DNA of 64,000 bases from Pedobacter schmidteae (GTDB taxonomy: Bacteria; Bacteroidota; Bacteroidia; Sphingobacteriales; Sphingobacteriaceae): assembly GCF_900564155.1 (NCBI RefSeq), contig NZ_LS999839.1, forward strand, positions 803,097 to 867,096. The letters run 5' to 3'. The notes below the pieces were generated by a model, which saw only the letters and a program-made list of their open reading frames with translations, did no database searches and was not told the origin of the DNA. Below are positions 45,993-54,805 of this stretch, one piece after another (positions within the stretch are counted from its first letter, which is position 1; every line of letters begins with the position of its first letter). A program made the position numbers and the translations under genes.

Positions 45993-46028
45993 AAAAGCGC
46001 ATTGAAGTTTTACCCTCAATGCGCTTTT
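45993..46028 (-). terminator. Terminator of infB
   Basis: A perfect 13-bp stem (45993-46005 with 46016-46028, AAAAGCGCATTGA) with a 10-nt loop, followed on the minus strand by a T-run. Confidence 0.9.
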
Positions 46029-46048
46029 AATTTATTTAAGATGAAGTT

Positions 46049-49000
46049 TTACAACTTCCTTTTTACTTCAACTTGTTCGTAAGCTTCTACAATATCGCCT
46101 ACTTCAATATTATTAAAGTTCTGGATGTTCAATCCGCACTCGTAACCTCTTGATACTTCTTTCACATCATCTTTATAACGTTTCAATGAAGCCAGTTCAC
46201 CAGTGTAAATTACCACACCATCTCTAACGATACGGATTTTGCTGTTACGTGTAATCGTACCGTCTAACACCATACAGCCGGCAATTGTACCCACCTTAGT
46301 GATTTTAAAGGTCTCTCTGATCTCCACGTTAGCCGTAATTTTCTCCTCAAACTCAGGAGCCAACATACCTTCCATCGCCGCTTTGATCTCGTTGATTGCA
46401 TCGTAGATGATAGAGTATAAACGGATATCAATCTGCTCTGCCTCGGCCAGTTTACGTGCTCCCGGGGAAGGACGTACCTGGAAACCAATGATGATCGCAT
46501 CAGAAGCTGATGCCAGCAATACATCCGATTCAGAAATCTGACCTACCGCTTTACCGATAATATTGATCTGTATCTCAGGAGTAGAAAGTTTCAGTAACGA
46601 GTCAGACAAGGCCTCGATAGAACCATCCACGTCACCTTTAACAATCAGGTTCAGCTCTTTAAAGTTACCGATAGCCAAACGACGACCAATCTCATCCAAT
46701 GTAATGTGTTTCTGTGTACGAAGGCCTTGCTCACGCATCAATTGTAAACGTTTGTTTGCAATCTCTCTGGCCTCCACTTCACTTTCCAACGCATTGAATT
46801 TATCACCTGCCGTAGGGGCTCCCTGCATACCCAATACCTGTACCGGTACCGAAGGGCCTGCTTTATCTACTTTCTGTCCACGTTCGTTAAATAAGGCTTT
46901 CACACGTCCGCTGTAGCTACCCGCAAGGATTGGATCACCCACCTTCAGCGTACCAGCCTGAACCAGGACTGTAGTTACAATACCACGTCCTTTATCTAAA
47001 GTAGCCTCAATTACGCTACCCGTAGCACGTTTGTTCGGATTGGCTTTAAGGTCTAACAATTCAGCCTCTAATAAAACTTTCTCCAGTAACAGGTCTACAT
47101 TTAAACCGCTCTTACCCGAAATTTCCTGCGACTGGAAATTACCTCCCCAATCCTCAACCAGGATATTCATCATCGATAATTGCTCACGTATTTTATCAGA
47201 GTTTGCACCCGGTTTGTCAATTTTTGTGAAAGCAAATACCAACGGTACGCCTGCAGCCTGTGCGTGGTTAATGGCCTCTTTTGTTTGAGGCATCACCGCA
47301 TCATCCGCAGCCACAACGATAATGGCAATATCTGCTACCTTGGCACCCCTTGCACGCATGGCTGTAAAGGCCTCGTGACCTGGTGTATCCAGGAAAGTAA
47401 CTTTTTTACCTGTCGAAGTAGTTACCATATAGGCACCAATGTGCTGGGTAATACCCCCTGCCTCACCGGCTACCACATTCGCTTTACGGATATAATCCAG
47501 CAAGGATGTTTTACCATGATCCACGTGTCCCATAATGGTTACAACAGGAGCCCTTGGTAATAAGTCTTCTTCCGAATCTTCCTCTTCAATCAGGATATCG
47601 CTTTCGTCATCTGGTTTTACGAATTGAATTTCGTAGCCAAACTCATCAGCAACGATGGTCAAAGTTTCGGCATCCAAACGTTGGTTAATCGATACAAACA
47701 TACCCAGACTCATACAAGTCGCGATAATTTTTGTAACCGGTTCGTCCATCATCGTAGCCAGTTCATTTGCCGTTACAAACTCCGTAACTTTAAGTACACG
47801 GGATTGTAACTCCTGCTCCATTGCCGCCTCATCGGCCGACATGGCCACATCATCACGTTTCTGACGACGCAATTTCGCACGTTGAGCAAATTTACCAGAT
47901 TTACCTGCTCCACTTAAACGGGCAAGTGTTGCTTTAATCTGATCTTGTATTTCTTTTTCCGTAGGCTCTTCTTTCGGTCCGCCAGCAGGAGCACCTCCTG
48001 GTTTATTGTTCCTGAAATTAGGCCTATTGGCTGCATTGTTGGTATTGTTTCTGAAGTCCGGTCTGTTTCCAAATGTTGGTGCAGGCTTCGGCGCTCCAGG
48101 TTGTCCGCCTTGTCCATGCTGACCTCCTTGATGTTGGCCGCCTTGCTGCGGATGTTGACCATGGCCACCTTGTTGACCAGGATGTCCGCCAGGTGTCTTT
48201 TTACGTTTACGCTTTCTTTTCGCATCAGCACTTTCTCCTGAAGAGGCTACAGGCTGCGACTTACGATCAGGTGTTACCGGTAAGGTAATTTTCCCGATGA
48301 TGTTTGGTCCCGAAAGTTTTACTGAACGTGCTTTGATCACTTCACTTTCTTCAGGTTTTTCAACTTTTGGCGGTTCAGGAGTTACTTTTGGAGCAACTGC
48401 TGGCTCAGGAGCTTTAACCACTGGTGCCTCGGCAACCGGTTTTGGCTGCTCTTCGGCTTTAGGTGTTTCCACAGGCTTAACAGGTTCAGGTTTTATTTCT
48501 GCAACAGGCTGTTCAACCGGCTTCTCTACTTCCTTAACCGGCTCAGGGGCTTTCTCCACTGGAGCTACAGGTGCAGCCGGAGCAGCAGGCGTTTCGGCCT
48601 TAACTTCCGGTGCAGGAGCATCCTCTCTTCTAACAGGGCGTGTTTTAGCATTTAAATCATCAAGGTTGATCTTTCCTACTATTTTCACACCAGGTAAAGC
48701 ACCTTCATCAGCTTTTTCTTCCGCTTTCTCAGCGGCAGCTGGCTCTTCCTTCGCTTTTTCAACCGGAGGAGTATAGGCATTCAGGTTTTTAACTAAAATC
48801 CCTTCGCTCTCAAAGTCAACATTTTTCTTAGGTGCTTCAGCAACTTTATCGGTTACTTCAGGCTCATCACGACGAATTTTACCAATAACAATCTGATTGG
48901 CTTCTTCTTTTACGATCTTATCGCCCTGAAACTCTTTCAACAATGCATTATACATGTCGCGGGAGAGCTTAGTAGTGGGTTTATTCTCAACAGAAAAGCC

Positions 49001-49090
49001 TTTCTTTTCTAAAAACTCAACGGCCGTAGCAATGCCTACGTTAAGTTCCTTAACTGCTTTAAATAAAATTATTGGTTTGTCGTCTGACAT
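46049..49090 (-). CDS. infB: Translation initiation factor IF-2
   Basis: 1013 residues, long even for IF-2. It recruits fMet-tRNA to the 30S and hydrolyses GTP on subunit joining. A Pro/Glu/Ala/Lys-rich linker (about 100-260) and a Gly/His/Gln-rich tract (about 300-335) precede the IF2-N domain (near 430-480). The G domain has [10 protein letters not shown] (about 520), DTPGHEAF and TKIDKPG; domains II-IV follow, ending [10 protein letters not shown]. It has its own -7 box in the gap after nusA but belongs to the rimP-nusA-infB cluster. Confidence 0.97.
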   Translation of the reverse strand: MSDDKPIILFKAVKELNVGIATAVEFLEKKGFSVENKPTTKLSRDMYNALLKEFQGDKIVKEEANQIVIGKIRRDEPEVTDKVAEAPKKNVDFESEGILVKNLNAYTPPVEKAKEEPAAAEKAEEKADEGALPGVKIVGKINLDDLNAKTRPVRREDAPAPEVKAETPAAPAAPVAPVEKAPEPVKEVEKPVEQPVAEIKPEPVKPVETPKAEEQPKPVAEAPVVKAPEPAVAPKVTPEPPKVEKPEESEVIKARSVKLSGPNIIGKITLPVTPDRKSQPVASSGESADAKRKRKRKKTPGGHPGQQGGHGQHPQQGGQHQGGQHGQGGQPGAPKPAPTFGNRPDFRNNTNNAANRPNFRNNKPGGAPAGGPKEEPTEKEIQDQIKATLARLSGAGKSGKFAQRAKLRRQKRDDVAMSADEAAMEQELQSRVLKVTEFVTANELATMMDEPVTKIIATCMSLGMFVSINQRLDAETLTIVADEFGYEIQFVKPDDESDILIEEEDSEEDLLPRAPVVTIMGHVDHGKTSLLDYIRKANVVAGEAGGITQHIGAYMVTTSTGKKVTFLDTPGHEAFTAMRARGAKVADIAIIVVAADDAVMPQTKEAINHAQAAGVPLVFAFTKIDKPGANSDKIREQLSMMNILVEDWGGNFQSQEISGKSGLNVDLLLEKVLLEAELLDLKANPNKRATGSVIEATLDKGRGIVTTVLVQAGTLKVGDPILAGSYSGRVKALFNERGQKVDKAGPSVPVQVLGMQGAPTAGDKFNALESEVEAREIANKRLQLMREQGLRTQKHITLDEIGRRLAIGNFKELNLIVKGDVDGSIEALSDSLLKLSTPEIQINIIGKAVGQISESDVLLASASDAIIIGFQVRPSPGARKLAEAEQIDIRLYSIIYDAINEIKAAMEGMLAPEFEEKITANVEIRETFKITKVGTIAGCMVLDGTITRNSKIRIVRDGVVIYTGELASLKRYKDDVKEVSRGYECGLNIQNFNNIEVGDIVEAYEQVEVKRKL

Positions 49091-49120
49091 TGATATCCTA
49101 TTTTTTCTTTAATTCTTATA

Positions 49121-49128
49121 CAAAAGTA
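49121..49128 (-). promoter_or_regulatory. -7 promoter box for infB
   Basis: The minus strand reads TACTTTTG, 30 bp before the infB ATG, in the 118-bp gap between nusA and infB. It suggests an internal promoter for infB. Confidence 0.5.
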
Positions 49129-49208
49129 ACGTTTATTCTTGTTTATTTCATGTGTAGCCAATTAGTTTTTAATTACTACATAATTTTGTAAACATATTGA
49201 CAAGCATT

Positions 49209-50444
49209 TTATTCAAACTCTGATTTCAAAATGCTCATCACTTCTTTGATGGTTTCTTCCTCCAAATCGGTACGTTTTACCAACTCGTCTACGGAAAGTG
49301 CCAACACACTTTTCGCTGTATCACAACCGATGGCTTTCAGCTCATCAATGATCCAGCTATCGATTTCATCCGAGAATTCTTCGATATCCACATCCTCATC
49401 TTCTTCACCCGCTTCACGGTATACATCAATTTCATAACCGGTCAGTTTACCAGCCAGTTTAATGTTGTGTCCACCACGTCCGATAGCCAAAGAAACCTGA
49501 TCTGGTTTCAGGTAAACCGAAGCATGTTTGGTTTCGTCATCTAATTTAATAGAAGTGATTTTTGCCGGACTCAACGCTCTTGTGATATATAATGAAATAT
49601 TGTTGGTGAAGTTGATCACATCAATATTCTCATTTTTAAGCTCTCTAACAATACCGTGGATACGTGAACCTTTCATACCTACACAGGCACCTACCGGATC
49701 AATCCTGTCATCGTACGATTCAACAGCAACCTTGGCACGCTCTCCTGGTTCGCGAACAATTTTCTTGATGGTAATCAGACCATCAAAAATCTCAGGAACC
49801 TCAATTTCAAATAAGCGTTGTAAAAACTCAGGAGCAATTCGCGAAATGATGATTTTCGGTGTAGCATTTACCATGTCCACTTTCAAAATCACCGCACGTA
49901 CTGCATCTCCTTTTTTGAAATAATCGGCAGGAATCTGTTCTGTTTTAGGCATCATCAATTCGTTACCTTCATCATCCAGTACCAAAGTTTCCTTTTTCCA
50001 AACCTGGTAAACCTCACCGGTTACAATCTCGCCAACTCTGTCTTTATATTTTTTGAAGATTTCGTCTTTTTCTAATTCCAATACTTTTGAAACCAATGTC
50101 TGACGGGCAGCTAAAATTGCCCTGCGGCCAAAGCTTTCTAAAGTGATCTGCTCAATGTAGTCGTCGCCAACTTCCATATCCGGATCCAATTGTTTTACCT
50201 CTGCCAGTTCAATTTCCAGATCATCGTCCTCCGAAAAGCCATCTTCCATCACTTTTCTGGTCCGCCAGATCTCCAAATCTCCGTTGTCCGGGTTAACAAT
50301 TACGTCGCAATTCTCATCCGTACCATATTTTTTACGCAACATACTGCGAAATACCTCTTCCAGCACACTTATCACTGTAGGACGGTCGATGTTCTTGAAG
50401 TCTTTAAACTCTTGAAATGAATCGATTAAATTAATATTGCTCAT
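49209..50444 (-). CDS. nusA: Transcription termination/antitermination factor NusA
   Basis: 411 residues. The N-terminal RNA-polymerase-binding domain (1-130) is followed by an S1 domain (about 135-205, VGEIVTGEVYQVWKK) and two KH domains with GACVGMKGSRIHGIVREL and AIGRGGHNIKLAGKL. The acidic region EEDEDVDIEEF is followed by one helix-hairpin-like repeat rather than the two acidic repeats of E. coli. It modulates pausing, termination and antitermination. It starts 2 bp after the rimP stop. Confidence 0.97.
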   Translation of the reverse strand: MSNINLIDSFQEFKDFKNIDRPTVISVLEEVFRSMLRKKYGTDENCDVIVNPDNGDLEIWRTRKVMEDGFSEDDDLEIELAEVKQLDPDMEVGDDYIEQITLESFGRRAILAARQTLVSKVLELEKDEIFKKYKDRVGEIVTGEVYQVWKKETLVLDDEGNELMMPKTEQIPADYFKKGDAVRAVILKVDMVNATPKIIISRIAPEFLQRLFEIEVPEIFDGLITIKKIVREPGERAKVAVESYDDRIDPVGACVGMKGSRIHGIVRELKNENIDVINFTNNISLYITRALSPAKITSIKLDDETKHASVYLKPDQVSLAIGRGGHNIKLAGKLTGYEIDVYREAGEEDEDVDIEEFSDEIDSWIIDELKAIGCDTAKSVLALSVDELVKRTDLEEETIKEVMSILKSEFE

Positions 50445-50446
50445 TT

Positions 50447-50911
50447 TTATTTAAATGAAATTAAAACCTTTGTTTCTGTTATATTATTAAAGTCAATACT
50501 GGTTTCAACCAGTTGTACTTTTTTACCTTTTTCTTTAACCTTTGCTTCTATGGTTATGCTGTTTTCATCAGCATTCAGCAATTTGCCTTCTTTTATCTCG
50601 CCACCTGTTAGTTTAACGCTCAGCTCACGTCCAATATTTTTAACATATTGTCTTTTCAGCTTTAAAGGCTCACCAACTCCCGGCGAAGAAACCTCCAGGT
50701 TATATGCCTTTTCAATGGTGTTTTCTTCTTCCAAATGAAAGCCTACATGCCTGCTGATGGCTGCGCAATCCTGAATACTGATTCCTGTATCCCCATCCAC
50801 ATGAATAATAAGCTTATTGTTTGGCAGCATCTTCACCTCAACAAGAAACAATTCCGGTCTATCCGAAATCTTTTCTTCAACTAATTCTGTTACTCTTTTT
50901 TCTACCTGCAT
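50447..50911 (-). CDS. rimP: Ribosome maturation factor RimP
   Basis: 154 residues from ATG 50911 (MQVEKRVTELVEEK); a longer frame upstream runs over the promoter and is wrong. Two domains are visible: an N-terminal alpha/beta domain with HVDGDTGISIQDCAAISRHV, and a C-terminal SH3-like barrel with EVSSPGVGEPLKLKRQYVKN. RimP is needed for late 30S maturation. It heads the classic rimP-nusA-infB operon. Confidence 0.95.
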   Translation of the reverse strand: MQVEKRVTELVEEKISDRPELFLVEVKMLPNNKLIIHVDGDTGISIQDCAAISRHVGFHLEEENTIEKAYNLEVSSPGVGEPLKLKRQYVKNIGRELSVKLTGGEIKEGKLLNADENSITIEAKVKEKGKKVQLVETSIDFNNITETKVLISFK

Positions 50912-50924
50912 AACCAATTTGCCA

Positions 50925-50958
50925 ATAATAGAAAAGAGGGGACTTCTGCCCCCTCTTA
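50925..50958 (-). promoter_or_regulatory. Terminator-like hairpin in the rimP leader
   Basis: An 8-bp GC-rich stem (50934-50941 with 50950-50957, AAGAGGGG) with an 8-nt loop is followed on the minus strand by TTCTATTATT. It lies between the -7 box and the rimP ATG, so any transcript from that promoter must pass it. It could be an attenuator, or the terminator of the upstream lipoprotein gene. Confidence 0.6.
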
Positions 50959-50972
50959 CCTCTATTACCGTG

Positions 50973-50980
50973 CAAAGGTA
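50973..50980 (-). promoter_or_regulatory. -7 promoter box for rimP-nusA-infB
   Basis: The minus strand reads TACCTTTG, a full match, 61 bp before the rimP ATG. An AT-rich stretch lies upstream, with no clear -33 box. Confidence 0.6.
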
Positions 50981-51051
50981 GGAAATATTTTTATAAAATA
51001 AAAATGCTATACCACAACGAGTTCTATGCACGAAAGCACACCCCGGTATAC

Positions 51052-51156
51052 CATCCTTCACAAAGTTGGCGATTCTTCACACCTTATTCACACCTCCTTC
51101 ACACAAAACCCACAAAAGGGCACCTTTTTGTGAAGGATGTGTGGACTTGGTGTGAA
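51052..51156. repeat. TTCACAC repeat cluster with long imperfect palindrome
   Basis: TTCACAC occurs at 51076, 51087 and 51098, spaced 11 bp. The 27-nt arm 51076-51102 is inversely matched by 51130-51156 (ends identical, middle imperfect). A separate perfect 13-bp inverted pair, CATCCTTCACAAA, lies at 51052-51064 and 51127-51139. The 11-bp spacing puts the copies on one face of the helix. Confidence 0.7.
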
Positions 51157-51174
51157 CTATGTGAGGAAAAGTTA

Positions 51175-51609
51175 TTACCTGGTCAGTAATTTCTGGACCG
51201 GACGCAGCCTGTTGGCCAGCTCTCCTTTTAATATTTCGGCAGCACCTCCAAACCTTGTATTCAGATGTGTAATCACCAGATAACTGCGACCTTTTACCAA
51301 GGGGCTTAGCGGCACAAAAACCAGGCAGCTATCTGTAACCAGTATTTTTCCTTCAACAGGAGCTTCCTTTAGTGTGGTATCTTGTTCTGAGGGGCTCTGT
51401 AAAACAGCAATCAGCCGATGAAGGGCAGTGTCATTTTTATTCAATTGCTGTAGCTGCAGCAAACCAGCCTGTTCAATATGGCTAAACACAATAGCCGAAC
51501 TATCTGCAGAAAAATCAATCAAAAGTGGCTTGTTATTTGTAGATGAACAGGCAGACATAAAAACCACACCGCAAAAACAAACAAATAATTTAACAATACA
51601 TTTAAGCAT
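51175..51609 (-). CDS. Lipoprotein of unknown function
   Basis: 144 residues. A signal peptide ends in a lipobox (MSACSS, Cys21). The mature part has two beta-rich halves (LLIDFSADSSAIVFSHIE; GKILVTDSCLVFVPLSPL) followed by a basic C-terminus (LRPVQKLLTR). The second half resembles a carbohydrate- or fibronectin-like strand set seen in Bacteroidota cell-surface proteins, but no family was recognised. Divergent from the holin-like gene with 18 bp between starts. Confidence 0.75.
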   Translation of the reverse strand: MLKCIVKLFVCFCGVVFMSACSSTNNKPLLIDFSADSSAIVFSHIEQAGLLQLQQLNKNDTALHRLIAVLQSPSEQDTTLKEAPVEGKILVTDSCLVFVPLSPLVKGRSYLVITHLNTRFGGAAEILKGELANRLRPVQKLLTR

Positions 51610-51627
51610 ACCACTAAATTAAGCATT

Positions 51628-51975
51628 ATGAGACTGATTATTGAAATTTTACTGATGGGCCTGGCCGTATTTATAGGTGCACGCCTGGTGCCCGGCGTAA
51701 CTGTTGATGGTTATGGAACGGCTATTATAGCCGCCATTTTAATTGCCCTGGCCAATGCCACTATCGGATTTATTTTAAGGGTACTTACTTTTCCTGTTAA
51801 TTTTTTAACGTTAGGACTGGTTTCCTTTATCATTTCGGTATTGATGGTGATGCTGGTTTCCAATATCATGAGCGGATTTCATGTCAGCGGATTTTGGGCA
51901 GCTGCATTCCTGGCCATTGTTGTAGCTTTAATTAAAGCCGTATTTGGCGCTATTGCAGGAACAGATAAAGATTAG
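51628..51975 (+). CDS. Phage-holin-4_2-family membrane protein
   Basis: 115 residues with four hydrophobic helices and little else: RLIIEILLMGLAVFIGARL, GTAIIAAILIALANATIGF, LTLGLVSFIISVLMVMLV and AAAFLAIVVALIKAVFGAI. The pattern fits the phage holin 4_2 / DUF360-like family common in bacterial chromosomes. Despite the name, chromosomal members are not linked to phage here and their role is unknown. A palindromic terminator follows. Confidence 0.85.
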   Translation: MRLIIEILLMGLAVFIGARLVPGVTVDGYGTAIIAAILIALANATIGFILRVLTFPVNFLTLGLVSFIISVLMVMLVSNIMSGFHVSGFWAAAFLAIVVALIKAVFGAIAGTDKD

Positions 51976-52016
51976 TTGATCAGCAACAGCTGAAAAATTG
52001 AGGATAAAGAATAATA

Positions 52017-52054
52017 TAAAAAAAGAGGGCGATCATGATCGCCCTCTTTTTTTA
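52017..52054. terminator. Terminator, 38-bp perfect palindrome
   Basis: Positions 52017-52054 are a perfect palindrome centred on GATCATGATC with GAGGGC arms and A/T runs, active in both directions. It follows the holin-like gene. Confidence 0.9.
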
Positions 52055-52089
52055 CTAGGTTTCCGCCTCTTCCCGAGTTTATTACTCTT

Positions 52090-52165
52090 CGTCATCTCGA
52101 CCCTCAGGGAGAGATCTCTCGTTCAAGTCCAGTTCAACAGATCTTTCGCTTTGCTCTAAATGACG
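52090..52165. repeat. Probable dispersed intergenic repeat
   Basis: Starts CGTCATCTCGACCCTCAGGG and ends near TGCTCTAAATGACG, so CGTCAT and ATGACG are inverted at its ends, with GAGAGATCTC inside. This is the form of a family of short palindromic repeats seen many times in Sphingobacteriaceae genomes. A further GTCGACGAGATG follows. Confidence 0.6.
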
Positions 52166-52209
52166 TGTCGACGAGATGCCGAGATAACGAAATGATGATA
52201 CGATGAAGC

Positions 52210-53349
52210 TTAGCGAATGATTTCGCGCGAGATCACCATTTTCTGGATTTCTGAAGTCCCTTCGTAAATTTGTGTAATCTTCGCATCGCGCATCAAACGT
52301 TCTACATGGTATTCTTTTACAAATCCATAACCACCGTGTATCTGTACGGCCTCTACAGTTACATCCATAGCCACTTTTGAGGCGTATAACTTAGCCATCG
52401 ATCCGGCAAGGGTATAAGGTTGCCCCTGATCTTTTAACCATGCCGCTTTATACACCAGCATTCGCGCTGCTTCTACTTGTGTAGCCATATCGGCCAGTTT
52501 AAAGGCGATAGCCTGATGCTCGGCAATTGCTTTACCAAACGATTTACGCTGTTTGGCATATTCAAGCGCCAATTCATAAGCACCTGCAGCAATACCCAGA
52601 GCCTGTGCAGCAATACCAATACGTCCACCTTCCAATGTTTTCATGGCAAACTTAAAGCCAAAGCCATCCTCACCAATGCGGTTTTCTTTGGGCACCTTAA
52701 CATCATTAAACATCAACGAGTGGGTATCAGAACCACGGATACCCATCTTATTTTCTTTGGGCCCGATGGTAAAACCTTCCATTCCTTTTTCGACAATAAA
52801 AGCATTGATACCTTTATGTTTCAAAGATTTATCGGTTTGTGCAATCACCAGGTAAGTAGAGGCTGTGCTGCCATTGGTGATCCAGTTTTTTGTACCATTT
52901 AACAGGTAATAGTCTCCTTTATCCTCCGCTGTAGTTTGTTGAGAAGTAGCATCCGAGCCGGCCTCCGGTTCCGATAAACAGAAAGCACCAATCTTTTCTC
53001 CGGCAGCCAAAGGCTTTAAATATTTTTCTTTTTGGAAATCGGAACCGTAAGATTCCAGTCCATAGCAAACCAACGAGTTATTTACTGATACCACCACCGA
53101 AGCAGAAGCATCTACTTTTGACAACTCTTCCATCACCAGAACGTACGACAAGGCATCGAGACCGCTGCCATTGTATTTTTCTGACACCATCATTCCCAGA
53201 AAGCCGAGTTCGCCCAGTTTTTTCACCTGCTCGGCAGGGAATTTCTGATGCTCATCTCTTTCGATAACTCCAGGCTTTAGTTCTGCCTGCGCAAAATCGC
53301 GGGCAGCCTGCTGGATCATCAATTGTTCTTCACTTAATTGAAATAGCAT
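52210..53349 (-). CDS. Acyl-CoA dehydrogenase
   Basis: 379 residues, standard for short-chain acyl-CoA dehydrogenases. It oxidises acyl-CoA to trans-2-enoyl-CoA, passing electrons through FAD to ETF. Signatures: AFCLSEPEAGSDATS, WITNGSTASTYLVIAQT, QALGIAAGAYELALEYAKQR and the C-terminal GGYGFVKEYHVERLMRDAKI with the catalytic Glu in YEGTSEIQ. Chain length is not predictable. It stands alone; start ATG 53347-53349. Confidence 0.95.
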   Translation of the reverse strand: MLFQLSEEQLMIQQAARDFAQAELKPGVIERDEHQKFPAEQVKKLGELGFLGMMVSEKYNGSGLDALSYVLVMEELSKVDASASVVVSVNNSLVCYGLESYGSDFQKEKYLKPLAAGEKIGAFCLSEPEAGSDATSQQTTAEDKGDYYLLNGTKNWITNGSTASTYLVIAQTDKSLKHKGINAFIVEKGMEGFTIGPKENKMGIRGSDTHSLMFNDVKVPKENRIGEDGFGFKFAMKTLEGGRIGIAAQALGIAAGAYELALEYAKQRKSFGKAIAEHQAIAFKLADMATQVEAARMLVYKAAWLKDQGQPYTLAGSMAKLYASKVAMDVTVEAVQIHGGYGFVKEYHVERLMRDAKITQIYEGTSEIQKMVISREIIR

Positions 53350-53424
53350 AATAATATTATATAATAATAAGTTACGCCAAATTTATATAATTCTCAGCCA
53401 ATTTACTATGGCTGCATAATAATA

Positions 53425-53775
53425 TTATTTCAACAGGTGATTGTTATCGTCGGGGAATACCAGGATGGGATGATATTTTTTAGCCTCTTCTATCGGCAAC
53501 GAACCGTAGGACATGATGATGAGAATATCGCCAACCTGAACTTTTCTTGCGGTAGCGCCATTTAAGCAAATGGTACCACTTCCGCGCGGGCCTTTAATTA
53601 CGTAAGTTTCAAAGCGCTCGCCATTGTTGTTGTTTACAATCTGAACCTTCTCATTTGCAATGATCTGGGCAGCATCCATCAAATCTTCATCAATGGTAAT
53701 GCTACCTACATAGTGCAATTCCGCCTGTGTTACTCTAACACGGTGTATTTTCGATTTTAATATCTCGATAATCAT
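53425..53775 (-). CDS. panD: Aspartate 1-decarboxylase
   Basis: 116 residues. This pyruvoyl enzyme makes beta-alanine for pantothenate. The proenzyme self-cleaves between Gly24 and Ser25, seen in [14 protein letters not shown]. The Tyr58-equivalent region [16 protein letters not shown] and NGATARKV are also present. panC lies 44 bp upstream on the same strand, so the two supply both arms of the same pathway. Confidence 0.97.
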   Translation of the reverse strand: MIIEILKSKIHRVRVTQAELHYVGSITIDEDLMDAAQIIANEKVQIVNNNNGERFETYVIKGPRGSGTICLNGATARKVQVGDILIIMSYGSLPIEEAKKYHPILVFPDDNNHLLK

Positions 53776-53819
53776 GATGCAAAGTTAACTAATTTTATGA
53801 TTGAGCGGTTTTTTCTATT

Positions 53820-54659
53820 TCAGTTGAGTATCATATTATCAATCAGGCGGGTTTGCCCTACCTTAGCGGCCACCAGAGCTACAATATCATGATGGCTTTT
53901 ATTTTCTTCGGGCAGTAAGGTTTCGCCATTAGCGATGGTAAAGTAATCCAACTCTACACCTGCTACGCCGTTGATTAGTTTTTTGGCCCCGGCCAGCAAT
54001 TCAGGCACGGTCAATAAAGCAAAATTGTCTTTTACATATGTCAATGCCTTACTCAGCACCAGCGCATTTTGCCTGTCGGCCGCTGTAAGGTGGATGTTCC
54101 TTGAGCTCATGGCCAATCCGTCATCCTCACGGATAATAGGACAGGATACAATCTGCACAGGCATATGAAAATGAGCTACCATATTTTTAATCATCAGCAC
54201 CTGCTGAAAATCTTTCTGACCGAAAAAAGCGACATCAGGATTTACGGCGTCGAACAGTTTTTTCACAATCTGGGTTACGCCCTGGTAATGACCTTTTCTA
54301 AACTCGCCTTCCAGTAAAAATTCGGCCGGACCAAGGTCAATGTGCCAGGTTTCGGGCTTAGGGTACATTTCGGTAACTGCAGGCATAAACACCACATTAC
54401 ATCCGGCTTCCTGCAACATTTTCATGTCATGTTCTAGCGGACGGGGGTATTTTTCCAGGTCTTTGGGATCGGTAAACTGGGTGGGGTTTACAAAAATACT
54501 GCAAACGACTACATCAGCCTGTTGCTGCGCTATTTTTATCAGCGATACGTGTCCTTTGTGCAAAGCACCCATAGTAGGCACTAAGGCAATTTTCTGTTGA
54601 GCCAATTTTATTGGTTCAAGCAGCGACTTTAATGCCGCTATAGTATTTATTACTTTCAA
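53820..54659 (-). CDS. panC: Pantothenate synthetase (pantoate-beta-alanine ligase)
   Basis: 279 residues from a TTG at 54657-54659 (MKVINTIAALKSLL). It joins pantoate and beta-alanine with ATP. The HIGH-like motif is GALHKGHVSLIKIA; the KMSKS-like loop is LAMSSRNIHL; FVNPTQF, RPLEHDMKML and FGQKDFQQVLMIKNM are typical. The frame can be extended to a TTG at 54686, but that codon lies inside the promoter's -7 box, and no ATG exists. Homologues begin exactly at the chosen site. Confidence 0.94.
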   Translation of the reverse strand: MKVINTIAALKSLLEPIKLAQQKIALVPTMGALHKGHVSLIKIAQQQADVVVCSIFVNPTQFTDPKDLEKYPRPLEHDMKMLQEAGCNVVFMPAVTEMYPKPETWHIDLGPAEFLLEGEFRKGHYQGVTQIVKKLFDAVNPDVAFFGQKDFQQVLMIKNMVAHFHMPVQIVSCPIIREDDGLAMSSRNIHLTAADRQNALVLSKALTYVKDNFALLTVPELLAGAKKLINGVAGVELDYFTIANGETLLPEENKSHHDIVALVAAKVGQTRLIDNMILN

Positions 54660-54683
54660 ACTAGCCTGTAAAATTTCAAGGGG

Positions 54684-54714
54684 CAAAGTTGGTTATTTCT
54701 ACATTCCCAACAAA
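54684..54714 (-). promoter_or_regulatory. Promoter of panC-panD
   Basis: On the minus strand TTTG (54711-54714), a 19-bp spacer and CAACTTTG (54684-54691, one mismatch to TAnnTTTG). The start site would be about 20 nt before the TTG. Confidence 0.6.
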
Positions 54715-54731
54715 ACATCTTGCGTATATTA

Positions 54732-54762
54732 TTGATAAATGTTATTATTTTGCTTACCTTTG
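54732..54762 (+). promoter_or_regulatory. Promoter of the GT5 gene
   Basis: TTG (54732-54734), a 20-bp spacer and TACCTTTG (54755-54762), a full -7 match, 44 bp before the ATG at 54806. Confidence 0.7.
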
Positions 54763-54805
54763 CCCCTTGATAATCTTTTCTTTAACATAAATTTTTATTA
54801 AGAAT

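Larger units (their letters stand above)
45619..46048. other. 430-bp intergenic stretch with repeat copy and remnants
   Basis: It contains the second 41-bp repeat copy, a coding-like remnant with internal stops (45688-45813), a 28-codon frame at 45854-45940 with a repeated YVNQQ/YYVNE pattern, and the infB terminator. No intact gene was recognised. Confidence 0.55.

Noticed and set aside
47180..47560. A 126-codon frame opposite the IF-2 G domain
   Set aside because: Mirrors the conserved GTPase motifs on the other strand; no promoter.
48297..48776. A 159-codon Ser/Gly/Thr-rich plus-strand frame
   Set aside because: It is the antisense shadow of the Pro/Glu/Ala-rich IF-2 linker; no start signal and low-complexity composition.
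50912..51061. A longer RimP with 50 extra N-terminal residues
   Set aside because: The extension runs through the -7 box and hairpin; conserved RimP begins at MQVEKRV.
51628..51975. Prophage, suggested by the holin-like protein
   Set aside because: No other phage gene is near; this family is common in chromosomes without phage.
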